Source of the DNA: Siphonodentalium dalli
Lineage: Eukaryota; Mollusca; Scaphopoda; Gadilida; Siphonodentaliidae
Assembly (NCBI GenBank): GCA_032622095.1
Contig: CP136069.1
Coordinates: forward strand, 186,609,122-186,673,121
Reading direction: 5' to 3'
DNA length: 64,000 nt
Under the pieces are notes generated by a model. That model did not search any database. It was given only the letters and a program-made list of their open reading frames with translations, and was not told where the DNA came from. The position numbers and the translations under genes were made by a program. Numbering within the stretch: position 1 is the stretch's first letter; each line of letters opens with the position of its first letter. Below are positions 47,215 to 59,747 of this stretch, one piece after another.

Positions 47215-49065
47215 TAGCGTACATATCACCAAACCGGAAGTCCTTGTATTTGATTTAATTCCATTACAAGATCATTAACGAAGATATTAAACAAACGTAT
47301 CCTAAGACATACCACTGAGGGACTCCGGTCGGAACAACCCTAGTGGAATAATTATATACATTTATAACTGTATGTTGAGTTCCACAAGAGAGATAGTTCC
47401 TAATCCAAGCGAGAATTTCACCACGGATTCCAATATGATACATTTTGTGAAGTAAACCACTATGACATACTCTATTAAATACCTTACTTATATTACAGAA
47501 TACGAATCGAAAGTTGTACTGTCACCTGGAGATATTGGTCTATAATTTTCCTTTTTATTCATAGAATCCTGTTTAGGTATAGGCATAACATTGGCATGTT
47601 TCCATATTTCTGGGAAGTATGACTTTCCCAGGAATAAATTGAATAATTTAGTCACAGATACCAGAGTTTTTAAGATTAAATTACCGATGAGATCAGATCC
47701 TGGTGCCTTACCAATTTCAAGGTTTTGCAAAATTTTCAATACGTCTGATTTACTAATGACAATATATTCCAATTTATTCTCTTTCATATTAAGGGAAGGT
47801 AAAGATTTTCTGTCATTCACTGATGAACTTCGACTAACAAAATAGTCAATTAAACAGTTCGCAATATCTGTTGGGTTGTGTAGAACTGCATCATGTTCCA
47901 ACAGTGGTGGAGATATTAAATCTGCTTCACTTTGTTTTTTAGAAAATTCATTCATAATTTTCCACCACTGTTTGGACTGAACATTTTGTTCAGAGGCTTT
48001 TTCGCACAATTTCATACCATATTCTGCTTTAGCTTTCCTTATTTGGCCAATCGTTTCATTTCTAATTTTCCTGAAACATTCCCAAGTGTTTTGGGTATCA
48101 CATCATTTTGCACTTTTATGAGCAATGTTTCTTCTTTTCATCTGTTGTCTCAATTTTCAGGTTCACCAAGGTTTATCTCTTGTACGAATTATAACAGTCT
48201 TGTTTGGTAACAATGTACTAGCTGCTTCTGTGATACACGTATGTAATTTTTCAGCAATAAGTTTGTAATCCTCATTTAATAATGTATTCCAGTCCAGGTT
48301 TGTCATTTCATTAATTAAGACACCCGTATCCATTTATATAGTCCCATATCTGCCTTTTGAAAGAGGTCACATTTGGACGTTTATCTTTTAGAGTAACAAC
48401 AATACCATTATGGTCACTACAAATTGGTGGTAAAACTCCATAATTAGCAACAGAGTTATGACATATGAGATCAATCATTGTTATGGAGTTAAGAGTTACA
48501 CGCATATGTACCTTTACCATTTGTTTTAGTCCATGGATAACTTCAATGACTCGAACTTTTGGATGCTTAATTTCAGAACAGTCAACTTTAAAGTCACCAG
48601 ACAATAAGTTTAGAGACAAGTCATTCTTTGCAAGTTTGATTGAGTCATTAACCAGGTCCCACAGACCCACACCCAACTTTAGCAGAAAGGGGCCTATAAA
48701 ATACCACTATTAATATTTTTGTTTGTATAACTTATCTCTGTCCTACACGCTTCTATACCAGGAGCATAAATTTCACTCAAATATATATAAATTAGTGAAG
48801 ACTTGATATAAATGACTATACCACCACCAACTGCTCCTTCTCTAACTGTTCTAATATGAGGAAAGTGATAGCCTTGTATCTTTAAAACTTCATTATCAAC
48901 GTTTAAATATGTGAATGTTTCTGTTAATGCAATAATATCATAATCACCACCTAATTCGGTACTAATTAAATCAACTTTATGCCTAATACCACGGACATTT
49001 AGATGGCAAATTGATTGATAACTCATATTCTTCAGGTCTGGGGTATACATGAATATCCCCTCCAA
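47215..49065 (-). pseudogene. Second LINE remnant, Jockey/CR1-like
   Basis: The 5' part is an endonuclease (SICHLNVRGIRHKVDLI, DYDIIALTETFTYLN, GGGIVIYI, CSDHNGIVVTL; 48311-49065). The RT part (47488-48015) has LEIGKAPGSDLIGNLILK and KKENYRPIS; degraded RT continues to about 47215 with HSGLLHKMYHIGIRGEIL and GVPQWYVLG, where GVPQGSVLG is the family norm. This text differs from the L1/Tx1-like copies, so it is another LINE clade. The YADD region and 3' end are missing, cut off next to the 5' end of the LINE at 46.99 kb. Confidence 0.8.
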
Positions 49066-50151
49066 ATAAAATTATATATTAAATCATTGATAAAGAGCCA
49101 AGATACTAAATGGAGCTACCACACTGGCTAATGCAATTGTATTATAATCAATTTGGTTCAAAGTTTTTCCCCTACAAAAGAGGCCAATCCAGGAGCGAGT
49201 ACTATAATATGCACCAGGACGCCTCCAGCCCATATTCAATTTTCATAGTCGTATTTGTGAAACCAATCAGAAGCAGTCATCAGATTTACATGAGCAATGG
49301 CATACAGTGCAAAAATGTGAAAAAGTAATAACATAAAATACAAGAAAAACCAAAACAAAATATCACTCCATTTGAGCCATAATTTAAGCAGTAACTGCTA
49401 CTGCTGCTCAGCACTGGTCAAATACAGAGCTACATCCCCTCATAGTTTGTTGCATACATATATTAATTGGGTCTATTCTGAAATAACTGACAGTGAGTAT
49501 ATTATATATAGTATATAGCAGTCCACATATGTAAGTCAATGTACTTCAAATGAACAGAAATTTAATTCAATTTTGTTTGTGCAGTAAATAATAAATTTGA
49601 AAATTAGACTTGTGTTAATTTGTTCGCTGGCTTTGAAAATGTATTACTCTCGGGCCGTTTGGTCTATTTTCCATTACTAATCCATGCAATAATTTATTTC
49701 TTGGGTTCTAGTCCGTATTCAAGAGAAAAAACATGCAATTGATATAAGTTTATAACAGTAAATTCTTAATAGTAAGCCCTTCATTATGGTATTATAACGA
49801 TCAGCGAATAACATTTCCGAGTGAACCAAGGGGTACATGTCCAACAAATCACACTGATAGGACAGAGGCGAACAAACCAACATTACTATATGTAAGACAT
49901 TGCTGAAAGCAATAACACCTAAATGTTGATTTATGGATATAGACATAGTAGCGTGCAGAAAACAATACAAGTAGCTAGAGTACATCATCTAACAATATAT
50001 GTAGCCATTGGGATTTCGATATGTAACTTGTTTCAGTTGAGCAACAAAACACTAACAAAGCAAAATTCCAAATCTGTCATCAGATTATCAAAACTGTATG
50101 AGAACTGTTTATTCATTCTTATAAATAGTAGTTTGAGTGGATATTACTTTA
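49066..50151. other. Unassigned AT-rich DNA
   Basis: No gene or repeat structure is recognised between the LINE remnant and the MITE. Confidence 0.4.
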
Positions 50152-50534
50152 TTAACCCTTTACCCAACAGAAGGGCCCTGTGCCAATGCATTCTCTTATA
50201 TATGCGAGTCGACCATAGGTCGCCTCGCATATATAAGAGAATGCATTGGCTTAACACATTAAAAATTATAAAATTGTTAAAGAATGTAAGAAAAAATGGT
50301 AAAAAGTGTTAAAAAAAGATTTTTTTTAGGCCAATGCATTCTCTTATATATGCGAGGCGACCTATGGTTGACTCGCATATATAAGAGAATGCATTGGCAC
50401 AGGGTAATGTGGTCAAGGAGCCGGTTCCAATGATATCCACATTTGTATGGTTCTATTGAGACAGACCGAAGATATTTTAGGCTGTTGAAGCTTTATTTGG
50501 CCGGTCTTGGCCGGTTTGTTGGATAAAGGGTTAA
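50152..50534. mobile_element. 383-bp piggyBac-like MITE with paired hairpins (second copy)
   Basis: TTAACCCTTTACCCAACAGA at the left and TTTGTTGGATAAAGGGTTAA at the right. Two hairpins (about 50181-50250 and 50330-50399) match those of the element at 17668-18132, with the same order and a shorter spacer. The right-hand tail (ATTTTAGGCTGTTGAAGC) is also shared. Confidence 0.85.
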
Positions 50535-51287
50535 ATGAACGATAATCAGTGCAATACATGCAAATGATTTACATGTTTATCAAAATACCATAAATATCGG
50601 CCAACTGATATTATATTTGTCATCCGAGTGTATCCCCAATTTAAAAATGGAGACATTTACTAATACATGTGCCCCATTGCTAGCTGAAATAAAACATTGG
50701 TAGATACATGAACCATATTAATTCCCTAAACTTCTCGTAAATAAGTTTCCCATTGTAAATATTAAATAATGTATTTATGAATTTGTTTATCACATGTAAA
50801 ACAATTTACATGTTACTTAAAACAATACCATATATATCAGCCAAATGTTCTATTTATCACTTTATGATTTATGTGACACAATGCTAGCTCGGATTAAACA
50901 CTGGTAGATAAAAATACACATTCAATTCCCTAATACTTCTCATATGTGAGTTTCCGAGTATAAATTGTAAATAATTTATTTGTGAATCTGTTTACAATCA
51001 GTTTATCACATGTAAATGATTTACATGTTAATATAATACCATAAACATCAGCTGACTGATATTAATGTTATCCGAGTGTATCATAATTTAAGGTACATTT
51101 ACTGATACCCGCGACACAATGCTTTCTTTCTATGAAGTGTCTCCAGTGTTCACGCTGCCATGACGAAATTTCGCAAATAGCGACAGAAAAACAAAAGTGG
51201 CTCAACAATATGTGCTAGTGGCTAAAGAAAGGAATATAGGTGGGTGGCTCTTAAATGAACTGCCGTCAAACAGATTAAGTTTAACAA
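50535..51287. other. Diverged tandem-like AT-rich repeats
   Basis: Phrases such as TTTACATGTT-ATCAAAATACCATA-like, CATCAGCCAACTGATATT-like and TTTCCCATTGTAAAT-like recur about every 230 bp (50.55, 50.80, 51.03 kb). This suggests three diverged tandem units. No gene is seen. Confidence 0.5.
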
Positions 51288-51572
51288 TCACGCAACACTA
51301 TCCCGCCACGAGACAGTCTGAATAAAAGTACTCCCATCTGAGTGATCTTTAACGAATAATTTTCTATCAATTATCCAGCACTTCATGATTTTGCCATCTG
51401 TCTTTAAGCTGCTAGCATCCTTATAGAGCTGATGCTGATAAACTGTCAGGTCCTCATTTATACAGCAGTTTGTCAGCACTTTGTCTGTGTTACTCTGCAG
51501 GCTTTCAATATGCTTAAGGATATCGACTTTGTCGTCGTGATTGTGACGTTGCACAATTATTTGTCTCGGCAT
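51288..51572 (-). pseudogene. LINE ORF1-like fragment
   Basis: A 94-codon frame with text DKVDILKHIESLQ, CCINEDLTVYQHQLYKDASS and GKIMKCWIIDRKLFVKDHSD. The pattern NE-L-----LYK-A--LK...W---KLFVK resembles the C-terminal domain of ORF1/gag-like proteins of invertebrate non-LTR elements. The upstream acidic text (SDTESESSYIGSDDSIEE, 51.6-51.7 kb) may be its N-terminal part in another frame. It is on the same strand as the Jockey/CR1-like remnant, but 2.2 kb away, so membership is uncertain. Confidence 0.4.
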
Positions 51573-52349
51573 TGAAACATATTAGTTGGTAAAATCACAG
51601 CAAATGATTTGATATCAGCATTGTCAGGTATATTTGTACTCATTTCCTCTATAGAATCATCAGAGCCGATATACGAACTCTCACTCTCAGTGTCACTAGT
51701 GTCTGGTGATTTTCCAACATTCACTTACTCATTTATTTCTGACAATTCCAGTTCTATGCCAGTACTTTTATGAACTTTGATTTTAGTGGATATGTGCCCA
51801 GGGCTTATTCGTTTCATTTTCTTTGAATTGTACTTTTTAGCGACATAATATATGCGGCATTCATTAGAAAGTTTCAATTCAGTGTTCGCAAATCATAAGC
51901 ACCACGTGAAATCTCCATGATGCACGGACATTGGAATGCTAGTCCATATATACTTTTTCGAGTACGCACAAACGCTGTAATAGATCAAAACTCATCGATA
52001 AATGTTTGCATCCATCGATAAATTTCCAGCGTTGAACAGCCCCAGCAGCTAATAAAAACAGCTAATTATTGAATCGCAACCCGAAATTTCATGGGCGCCG
52101 CCATTGTCAATCACGTGGCCCTGATACCTGATGCAAATAATCATACTTCACGCGACAGCAACAGGTAAGCTCTAATATGTCGATTTAGTGAAAGGAATCA
52201 TAGCTGAAAACAAAATAAGATATTCTTACTCCTCAAACGAGGAAAAAAGCAAGATAAATTGCTCCATTGGAAAACGACTATTACTCGACTCAGTGTTGCT
52301 TGATATCAGAAGCGCTACTATACGATTTTCAGCAAATCGAAAATGTGAG

Positions 52350-55300
52350 TGAATAAAAATTGAGAAAATGGAAGTCGAAATGGAAGCAATGCGAAGAGAA
52401 ACAATCCGCGGAACCATGTTTAGATCTCGTGCAAAATGGATAGAGGAAGGCGAAAAACCAACAAAATATTTTCTAAATTTAGAAACACGTAATTACATTT
52501 CCAAAGCCCTGACCAGCCTGACAGTGGCGAATGATAGTACAATCACAAAACAAACCGATATCATGAAAGTAGTCCGAAATTTGTATCTTAATTTATACTC
52601 ATATAGGTCAATGGACGATCGCGATTTAAAATCCCTTCTTAATGATGGAACATTTCCTAAACTAAGCACCATGCATGCCTCAAGTATTGAAGGACCTTTA
52701 ACCTTGCAAGAATTAACAGATGCGCGTAAGACCACCAAAAATAATAAATGCCCAGGGCCATCCGGGTAGACTTATGAATTTTATAGATTATTTTGGTCTG
52801 ACCTTGGCCCCTTCTTAACAGTCGCTCAATGAATTGTTTTCAGTGGGGGAGCTATCAATTACACAAAAACAAGGTATTATAACGTTGATCCCAAAAATGT
52901 ATAACAAATAGGCAGATGCTTAAAAACTGGCGTCCCATCACCCTTTTCAATACATCTTACAAACTAGCCTCGTCATGCATAGCTGACAGAATAAAACGTG
53001 TGCTCCCATCTATTGTCAACCCGATCGAACTGGGTTTCTAGCGGGTAGACATACATGTATAGGTGACATCACCTGACTAATATATGACATACTTCATAGG
53101 ACAAAACAAGAAAATAAATCTGGCCTTCTACTCCTTATCGATTATGAAAAAGCATTTGACACTGTTTCCTGGTCATTTATAAGAAAATTTCTTCACCTTT
53201 TTAATTTTGGAGATGCAATTAAAAAATGGATATCAATTTTGTACGAGATGGCCAGCTCATCTATTCTGATTAATGGTCATATTTCTCACAGCTTCATGTT
53301 AGGGAGAGGCTGCCGACAGGGTGACCCAATATCCCCGCATATTTTTCACCTCTGTGCCGAAGTTTTGGTGCTAATGATACGACAAAACAATACAATTAAA
53401 GGGATTTTCCTCGGCGGTTCAGAATACAAAATAACACAATATGCGGACGACACGACTCTCATTCTTGATAGTTCTGAACGACTTTGCTCGGGTATCGGAT
53501 CTGCGGATAAATCCTGAAAATGTCAAGCAGCATGGATAGGGATTGAGTCAGAAAATAAAATACGACAATTGCTTTCGGAATTAAACCTGTCTACCGTGAA
53601 CACCTTTAATTTTCTGGGCATTCATTTCGACACTAATTTAACAAACATGAATATAAACTACAACTAGAATGAAACTGACATTGCACAGCAATTTCGATAC
53701 TTCAATGTTCGCAAATGACAGAAATTGTGTCATCTGATAAAGCGTAAGTTGTCAGTAGACACATGTGAGTATGGTGATACTATAGATCATAGTAATACTC
53801 GGCAACCTCACATTCTATCCACCAAATTCCATCAAAATCTGCACCAAAAACATTTTGAGATACATACCGACACACCATTTCTCCCAAACCGGAAGTCAAA
53901 TCCGTAACCTATATACATCATTATACAGCGCAGAATCTGATGCACATAATGCAAAAAGTCCCAATTCAATATCTCAACCGTTCTTGATTTCGTATAAAGA
54001 GCGTTATTTTATTCTTCGACCGGTAGCACACTTTTAAACCGGATGTGCGAACCCTATCATTGTTCAGTATTTTATAACACTTTATACATGCGCAAATAAT
54101 TAAAAAAGTCCGAACCCGATATTTCAAGCTGTTTTGGAGGAGATACGTTAACAATAATAAAATAGATGAAGGGCGTTGTTTCCTAAGGTCAAGGTCAGCC
54201 GAAATTCCCTATTATTCCATCGACTGCGTGTGCTCAATGGCTATGAAGGTACAAAACATCAAATCAATTGGCCTAGCCGTTTTGACGATCTAAGAAATCA
54301 AACCTCGATTTAGCATTTTTTCAAGTCATTCTGGTGGCGCTAAACCCCCCCCCAAAATGGGTTTTAAGCAGCCATAGCTACATAACTTTAAGTCCGATTT
54401 TTTAAATTCGAGTGAGATAGTGATCAGCGGTAACTAAAGATGACATCCACCAAATTTCATCAAAATCTGCGCCAACATAATTTTGAGATACATACCCACA
54501 CGCCCGGTCTCCCAAACCGGAAGTGAAATCCGTGAACTGTATATATCACTATAGAGCACAGAGGTTCATGTACATAATGCAAACAGTCCCAACTCAATAT
54601 CTCAAACCCGTCTGGATTTCGTATAAAGAGCGTTGTTTTATTATTCGACCAGTGGCGAACTTTTAAACCGGAAGTGCGAACCCTATCATTTTTCAATATT
54701 TTAGAACACACATACAGGCGCAAATAATATAAAAAAAGTCCAAACCTGATATATCAAGCCGTTTCGGAGGAGATACTGGAACAATAATACAACAGATAAA
54801 GAGCGTTGTTTCCAAAGTTCAAGGTCAGGCGAAATTCCCTATTAGTGCATCGACTGCGTATGCTCAACGACTATGCAGGTACCAAATTCCACATCAATTC
54901 GCCAAGACATTTCAACGATATAAGAACTCAATCCTAGATTTTGCAAGTCATTTTAGTGGCGCGAAAACCCCCCAAAAATCAAGAAAATGCGATAACTCCG
55001 AAGGTCAAGGTCGGACGAAATTGTCAATAGGCTATTTTACCAGATATTCCAAAGTGACATCTGAAGCTGAAAACAGCAGGTGAATCGGTCCAGCCGTTCC
55101 TGAGATATAAGCATGTTATCGGAATAATAATACAAATAAAAAATAAAAAAAAACCAGAAGAATTACAATATACTTCCGTGTTAAAATATGGAAGTATAAT
55201 AAGAATAAAAGCCAGAATAATTACAATATCCTTCAATGTTAACATATTGAAGTATAATTATAAACTCGAAGATATTGATAGGACCACAACAATTTGGAAA

Positions 55301-56100
55301 CACAGACACCTGACCCCTTTAGGTAGAATAACAGTTATCATATCACTAATATTGACACACCTATTTATAGCTCTCCCAAGTCCAGATACAGCCTTTTTGA
55401 AAGCCCCAAATACCTGTCTATATAATTTCATTTGGAATTCCAAACGCGATAGAATAAAAAGAAAACGATTATGTGCCGACCGTATGTACGGAGGTTTGAA
55501 GGTGGTTAATGTTGAAAACTTTGATGGCGCCATGAAAATTACCTGGATACGACGTTTGATTCGCTTCACTATGCAATACCACCCCTCTCTTAAACGACAC
55601 ACTCTTTCTCACATACCACGCAAATTATATTGTAAAGCTAACATACAAGTTCATAAATCCATTCTGGAGAGATGTCTTCCGCACATGGTGTAAATTTATT
55701 TGACTAAATAATTCAAATAATATTATGGCCTCAACTATCTGGAATAATCCGAACATAAAAATCGGAGGTTCGTCGATCAACTTTAAGTCGTGGAAATATG
55801 CGGGAGTATATTATATAAATGATCTATTCCAATCAGATAATAAATTCCACACCCCATACACATTATATACAACTTTCAACATCCGCTAGTGTTGAAACAA
55901 GATATATATAGGACAAAATTCACACCAACACAGCTGTCGCTTCGCTCGTTCCTTTGCGATCTACAATTTAGGTATGAATGCGATAGATACAACGCAAAAT
56001 GTAACATGAATCACGACTTCGATAATCATTGGCTGGCACATCGAAATGCCTTAAAAATTAAATTATATATTAAAAACCCTGTTTTTTACAGACTCAAAGT
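52350..56100 (+). pseudogene. Third L1/Tx1-like LINE remnant, split by an insertion
   Basis: The left part (52.35-53.66 kb) has FRSRAKWIEEGEKPTKYFLN, the IEGPLTLQELTDARK linker, degraded RT, and a short open piece 53239-53517 with LGRGCRQGDPISPHIF and ITQYADDTTLILD. The right part (55.26-56.09 kb) resumes with TIWKHRHLTPLGRITVI and ends RYNAKCN. Compared with the intact copy at 27.1 kb, the right part lacks most of the region before the Cys knuckle: the text jumps from YTTFNIR to LKQDIYRTKF near 55.89 kb, so there is an internal deletion. Many stops. Confidence 0.85.
53665..55257. repeat. 1.6-kb insertion in the LINE, with a 628-bp tandem dimer
   Basis: The LINE text stops at ..NINYN and resumes at ..YKLEDID; the join can be explained by insertion at a TA dinucleotide that is duplicated. 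Inside, about 53.75-54.38 and 54.38-55.00 kb are two copies of one unit (CCAAATTCCATCAAAATCTG at 53822 and its variant at 54450). The unit includes GGTCAAGGTCAGSCGAAATT. The 3' part has a small AATTACAATATNCTTC duplication near 55.17 and 55.22 kb. No terminal inverted repeats or gene are seen. Confidence 0.7.
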
Positions 56101-56317
56101 ATACCCTACCATAACAGTGACCATGAACAACACACAGGATAAATCAAGTACCCGGTCCCGAGCGATTATTATTATTGGTCCAGTAATACAATCAACAAGA
56201 ACGTCAATATATATACATCGTATGCTTAACCACATCACAAAACATTTCAGTCACAGCCCCAAACGCAATTCAAGCGAGCGTTGTGTATTTTTCCCGTTTG
56301 CTGTCGAACCATGCAGT

Positions 56318-56870
56318 GGCTGCGGACACACGTACCACAGTAGCGATGCCATAGTATGTATGACAATTTATTATGGTAGAGTTTGGTGACAATTGGTCAT
56401 CATAATTAATATGCCATAGCAAGCTATGTCGCCCTCTGCAAATTCGCATAATGAGTCTACCAAGCTCTGCCAGCGACGGTCGATATCTCAAGGATGTATC
56501 TACATGTTAATGTCTTGTCGCTGTTTATCTTCACTCAAGACGCAGTGTTATATTTTTCACGTACCACATGCATTATATGTGTGTCAATGAGGAATTGCCA
56601 CCAGGCCACGGTCAAACATAATTCTGGACGATCCATCGTGCAATTATATTTATCGTAGCGAATACAATTTAGCAAACGTAATGAGCAGAGATCAATCTTG
56701 GTGAAACGCAATGGGTTAATTGGTCCAGTCGACTCATTGTGCGGAAACTGAGCGGGCAGCATGACTGGCTATGGCATATTAATTATGACGAACAATTGTC
56801 ACCAAACTCGACCATAATAAATTGTCACACCTACTATGCCATCGCTACTGTGATACGTGTGACCGCAGCC
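56318..56870. mobile_element. Inverted repeat with 103-bp arms (foldback)
   Basis: The left arm 56318-56420 and right arm 56768-56870 are inverted copies. Shared text includes GGCTGCGG, CAGTAGCGATG, GACAATTTATTATGG and CATAATTAATATGCCATAGC. The 347-bp spacer has no gene. It is probably a non-autonomous element or an inverted duplication. Confidence 0.75.
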
Positions 56871-59029
56871 AATATTTACAATATTTACAATACGGTCTCA
56901 ATATGGTTAAATTTACTATTTATACTGTTTATGTTAAATTCCAATTAAAGCAGCACATAGTGTTTGGAACATTGAATCTGCAAACCTTAAATATTACACA
57001 CCATCGACCACTTTAGCCGGTTAATAAGGGAAATTGAAAGTTATTCTGAAGACAAACAAATTATCTATTGTTTTTTGTCACCATTGTTGTTGCTAAAGAA
57101 AGTCCATTTCAGGCAAAATATATCAAGATAGTACCTAGTATCGGTTCATTGGTCTTGTTTTTAAGTTGAACGATTATTGTTAAAATTGTCCTTACATATT
57201 GTGTGGCTTTAAATATTGTCTAATTGCATGTCACAGGTAAGAAAGTAGGCCAGGGCATGGAAGAGCAAAACTCTTCCATGTCTTGGACTGAGAGCATGAA
57301 TGAGTTAATGTGTTTGTCTATTTCTTTGTTGTTATTCTTCTTAATCAATAAAACAATAAAAAAACACAAATGGGTTTTACATAGAGATGTATAAATCAAT
57401 CTAGTGGATTGGACTAAGAGTTTTAGGACCACTGTTTATCATATTGCCATGAATATACAGATACAAAACTGCCCACGTGCTTCTCTTTTCATTGTGCTAC
57501 ACCGGCTAATTATTCTCAGTTTTAATGTATAACTATTCAGTAAATGGGGGAAATAAAGATATAATAATAACCATACATCAGGACATGAGTTTGTTCTAAA
57601 AAATAAATGAAAGAAAATCTATGTAACAGGCAGATGTAACCTTGTCAGTTGACATAAATGGACGATCCTAACAAGTCGTGTACTACTGGCTGTGTTTTCT
57701 GTTATCTCAGAAGAAACGCATAAATACATTAACCATTTTTAACATGCCATCTCATGACGGTTCAATGTTACTCATTTTGGAAGAATATGTATATCGCTTA
57801 AAAAGAATGATACATATACTTTTCATGCATTCGTGTGTGTATCTGTTTTGCTAGATCACTATATGAATTCCCTAATTCCCGCCTCATATAAATATGACAG
57901 TTAAGAAGATATAATTGTTCAAGTGACTTCATTCGGTGAACTCCAAATTTAAAACTCCTCTGAACGAATTATGGAGATGGCCACCTTAGATTCTACTCTC
58001 TGTATGACTAAATCATTCGGCACATTCTACAGGCCATATCCTTCATCCGATCGTCACGGAAAGTCATATTAATATTCGGACTGACTTCGAGAGGGGAGCC
58101 ATCAAATTTTCCCCGAAATTCGTTAAAAAACATGGCCACCAGCAACCATTTTGAATTTCATATTTGAATCCAAATGCACACCCTGCAGCCTATATTTAGT
58201 GGAGAATTGTTTTGAAAATTAATAGGGATGTTTGGGATAACTTCTAGATTGGAGTTATCAAATTTGAAGGATATTCTATCAAATGCATGCCCTCAGGCAG
58301 CTAGCTATCTTTGATTTTTTTACTCTTTGTGTCACTAAATATTCAGCATGCATAAAGCTAACATTTGTCATCCAACTGATCCTAAACTTCAAACGGCTTT
58401 TCGGGTTGTCTCTGTCATTACGAAAACATTCAAACTCCCTGATTTCCTTATTGCTCCATGGACCGTAATGCATAACAATATCCCCCTACATAGATGGCAA
58501 TTTGCCTGGAGATTTGGTACCGACGAGTGGGTCTGGCCCATAGACTAAACATGATGGTTGTGTGAGTAGTTGACTAACTGGCATGGAAACCAAACGGAAA
58601 CAATTAATTGATATTGAAGAATATAATAATAACTGACACATATAGCACATGTAAAAGCACAATAAAAGAACTCAAACGCTCTTGACTTTACACAAAACGC
58701 TCTTTACTTTGCACAAAAAGTACTTTGATTGCAACCCAAATAGGCCATTTGTGACCAAACCCATTTGTAAAATTTGCAAAAATACATTTGGCAAAGAAAT
58801 TATGGGATGTACATGAATTATAAGCAGACGCCAACGAACGAACAGTAAATATACATTGCCATTCATTCGTTGGTATGAAATCTGCAGATACTAGCTTCAA
58901 TTTAACTTATTATCTGAAAATTTCCATTTGCAAGTGGAACTACTCGTCAATGAGTATACAGCAACGAACGGATTCAGTTAGATTGAAGCGCGGTGTATAT
59001 AAGACAAGATTTAAAATGTCTTCTTTCAG
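56871..59029. other. Intron-like or intergenic stretch before the FReD exon
   Basis: It contains the second copy of the dispersed repeat (about 57370-57535) and a small TTTGCACAAAACGCTCTTKACTTT-like duplication near 58.68-58.72 kb. No coding exon is recognised. Confidence 0.4.
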
Positions 59030-59655
59030 ATTGTAAAGATCATTTCGACAACGGATCTACAACAAGCGGCATCTATACGATCGCACCAGATGGTTATCGG
59101 ACCAGTGACGTGTGGTGTGACATGACAGACGGCGGATGGACTGTTATTCAGCGAAGATTGGACGGCAGCGTGGACTTCAATCGCGGCTGGTATGAATATC
59201 AGTCCGGATTTGGGGATCCCAATGGGGAACAATGGATTGGGTTAGAGAATATCCACCAATTGACGAAAACCGACACGTCACTGAAGATTGTCATGAAGAA
59301 ATTCGGAAGTTCCACCATGTACGAATCTGGCTACACTAGCTTCAGTCTGGCTGACTCCCGGGATTACTATCGTCTCACGGTATCCGGTCACACAGGGCCC
59401 GCATGCGACAGTCTCATCGCTGATCATAACGGGAAGCAATTCATCACACTCGACAATTGGATGGGGTGTGGCTGTCGTGGATTCGGTGGTGGTTGGTGGT
59501 TCAATTGCTGCCATTATGGATGCATCAACTGCATATACAGACCAGCTCCTGGAACATACAGTGGATTTGATGGTGTCGGTGTTACCTGGGAGTGCTTAAC
59601 TGGGTGGCATTCATCTCTACAAGAAACTGAAATGAAAATCCGGAGAAACATTTAG
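59030..59655 (+). CDS. Fibrinogen-related domain (FReD), last coding exon
   Basis: The frame is preceded by a good acceptor (TCTTCTTTCAG|AT, exon from 59030, phase 1); the open frame upstream has no plausible ATG, so this is a 3' exon. The 208-residue domain starts DCKDHFDNGSTTSGIYTIAP and has VWCDMTDGGWTVIQRRLDGS, VDFNRGWYEYQSGFG, EQWIGLENIHQLT and the final GWHSSLQETEMKIRRN, all typical of fibrinogen C-terminal domains in ficolin/tenascin-type lectins. The region that normally holds the calcium loop (Asp-rich) is short and reads FITLDNWMGCGC; extra cysteines follow (FNCCHYGCINC). This may change ligand binding or disulphides. Extracellular, probably immune-type recognition. A same-strand PAN exon lies at 19190. 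Confidence 0.85.
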
Positions 59656-59747
59656 TTCAAAAAAAGTTCAAAAGCTTTATTTATAAAGTCAGGCATTTTA
59701 AATTACAAACATGAGCATTAAGCTCTTAACTGACTTTAACATCTAAT

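Noticed and set aside
55178-55260. Duplicated AATTACAATAT segment as a target-site duplication of the insertion
   Set aside because: Both copies lie on the same side inside the insertion, so they are an internal duplication.
58993-59029. A start codon for the FReD protein at the beginning of its open frame
   Set aside because: The frame opens at GTG in intron-like sequence; a strong splice acceptor at 59020-59029 directly precedes the domain.
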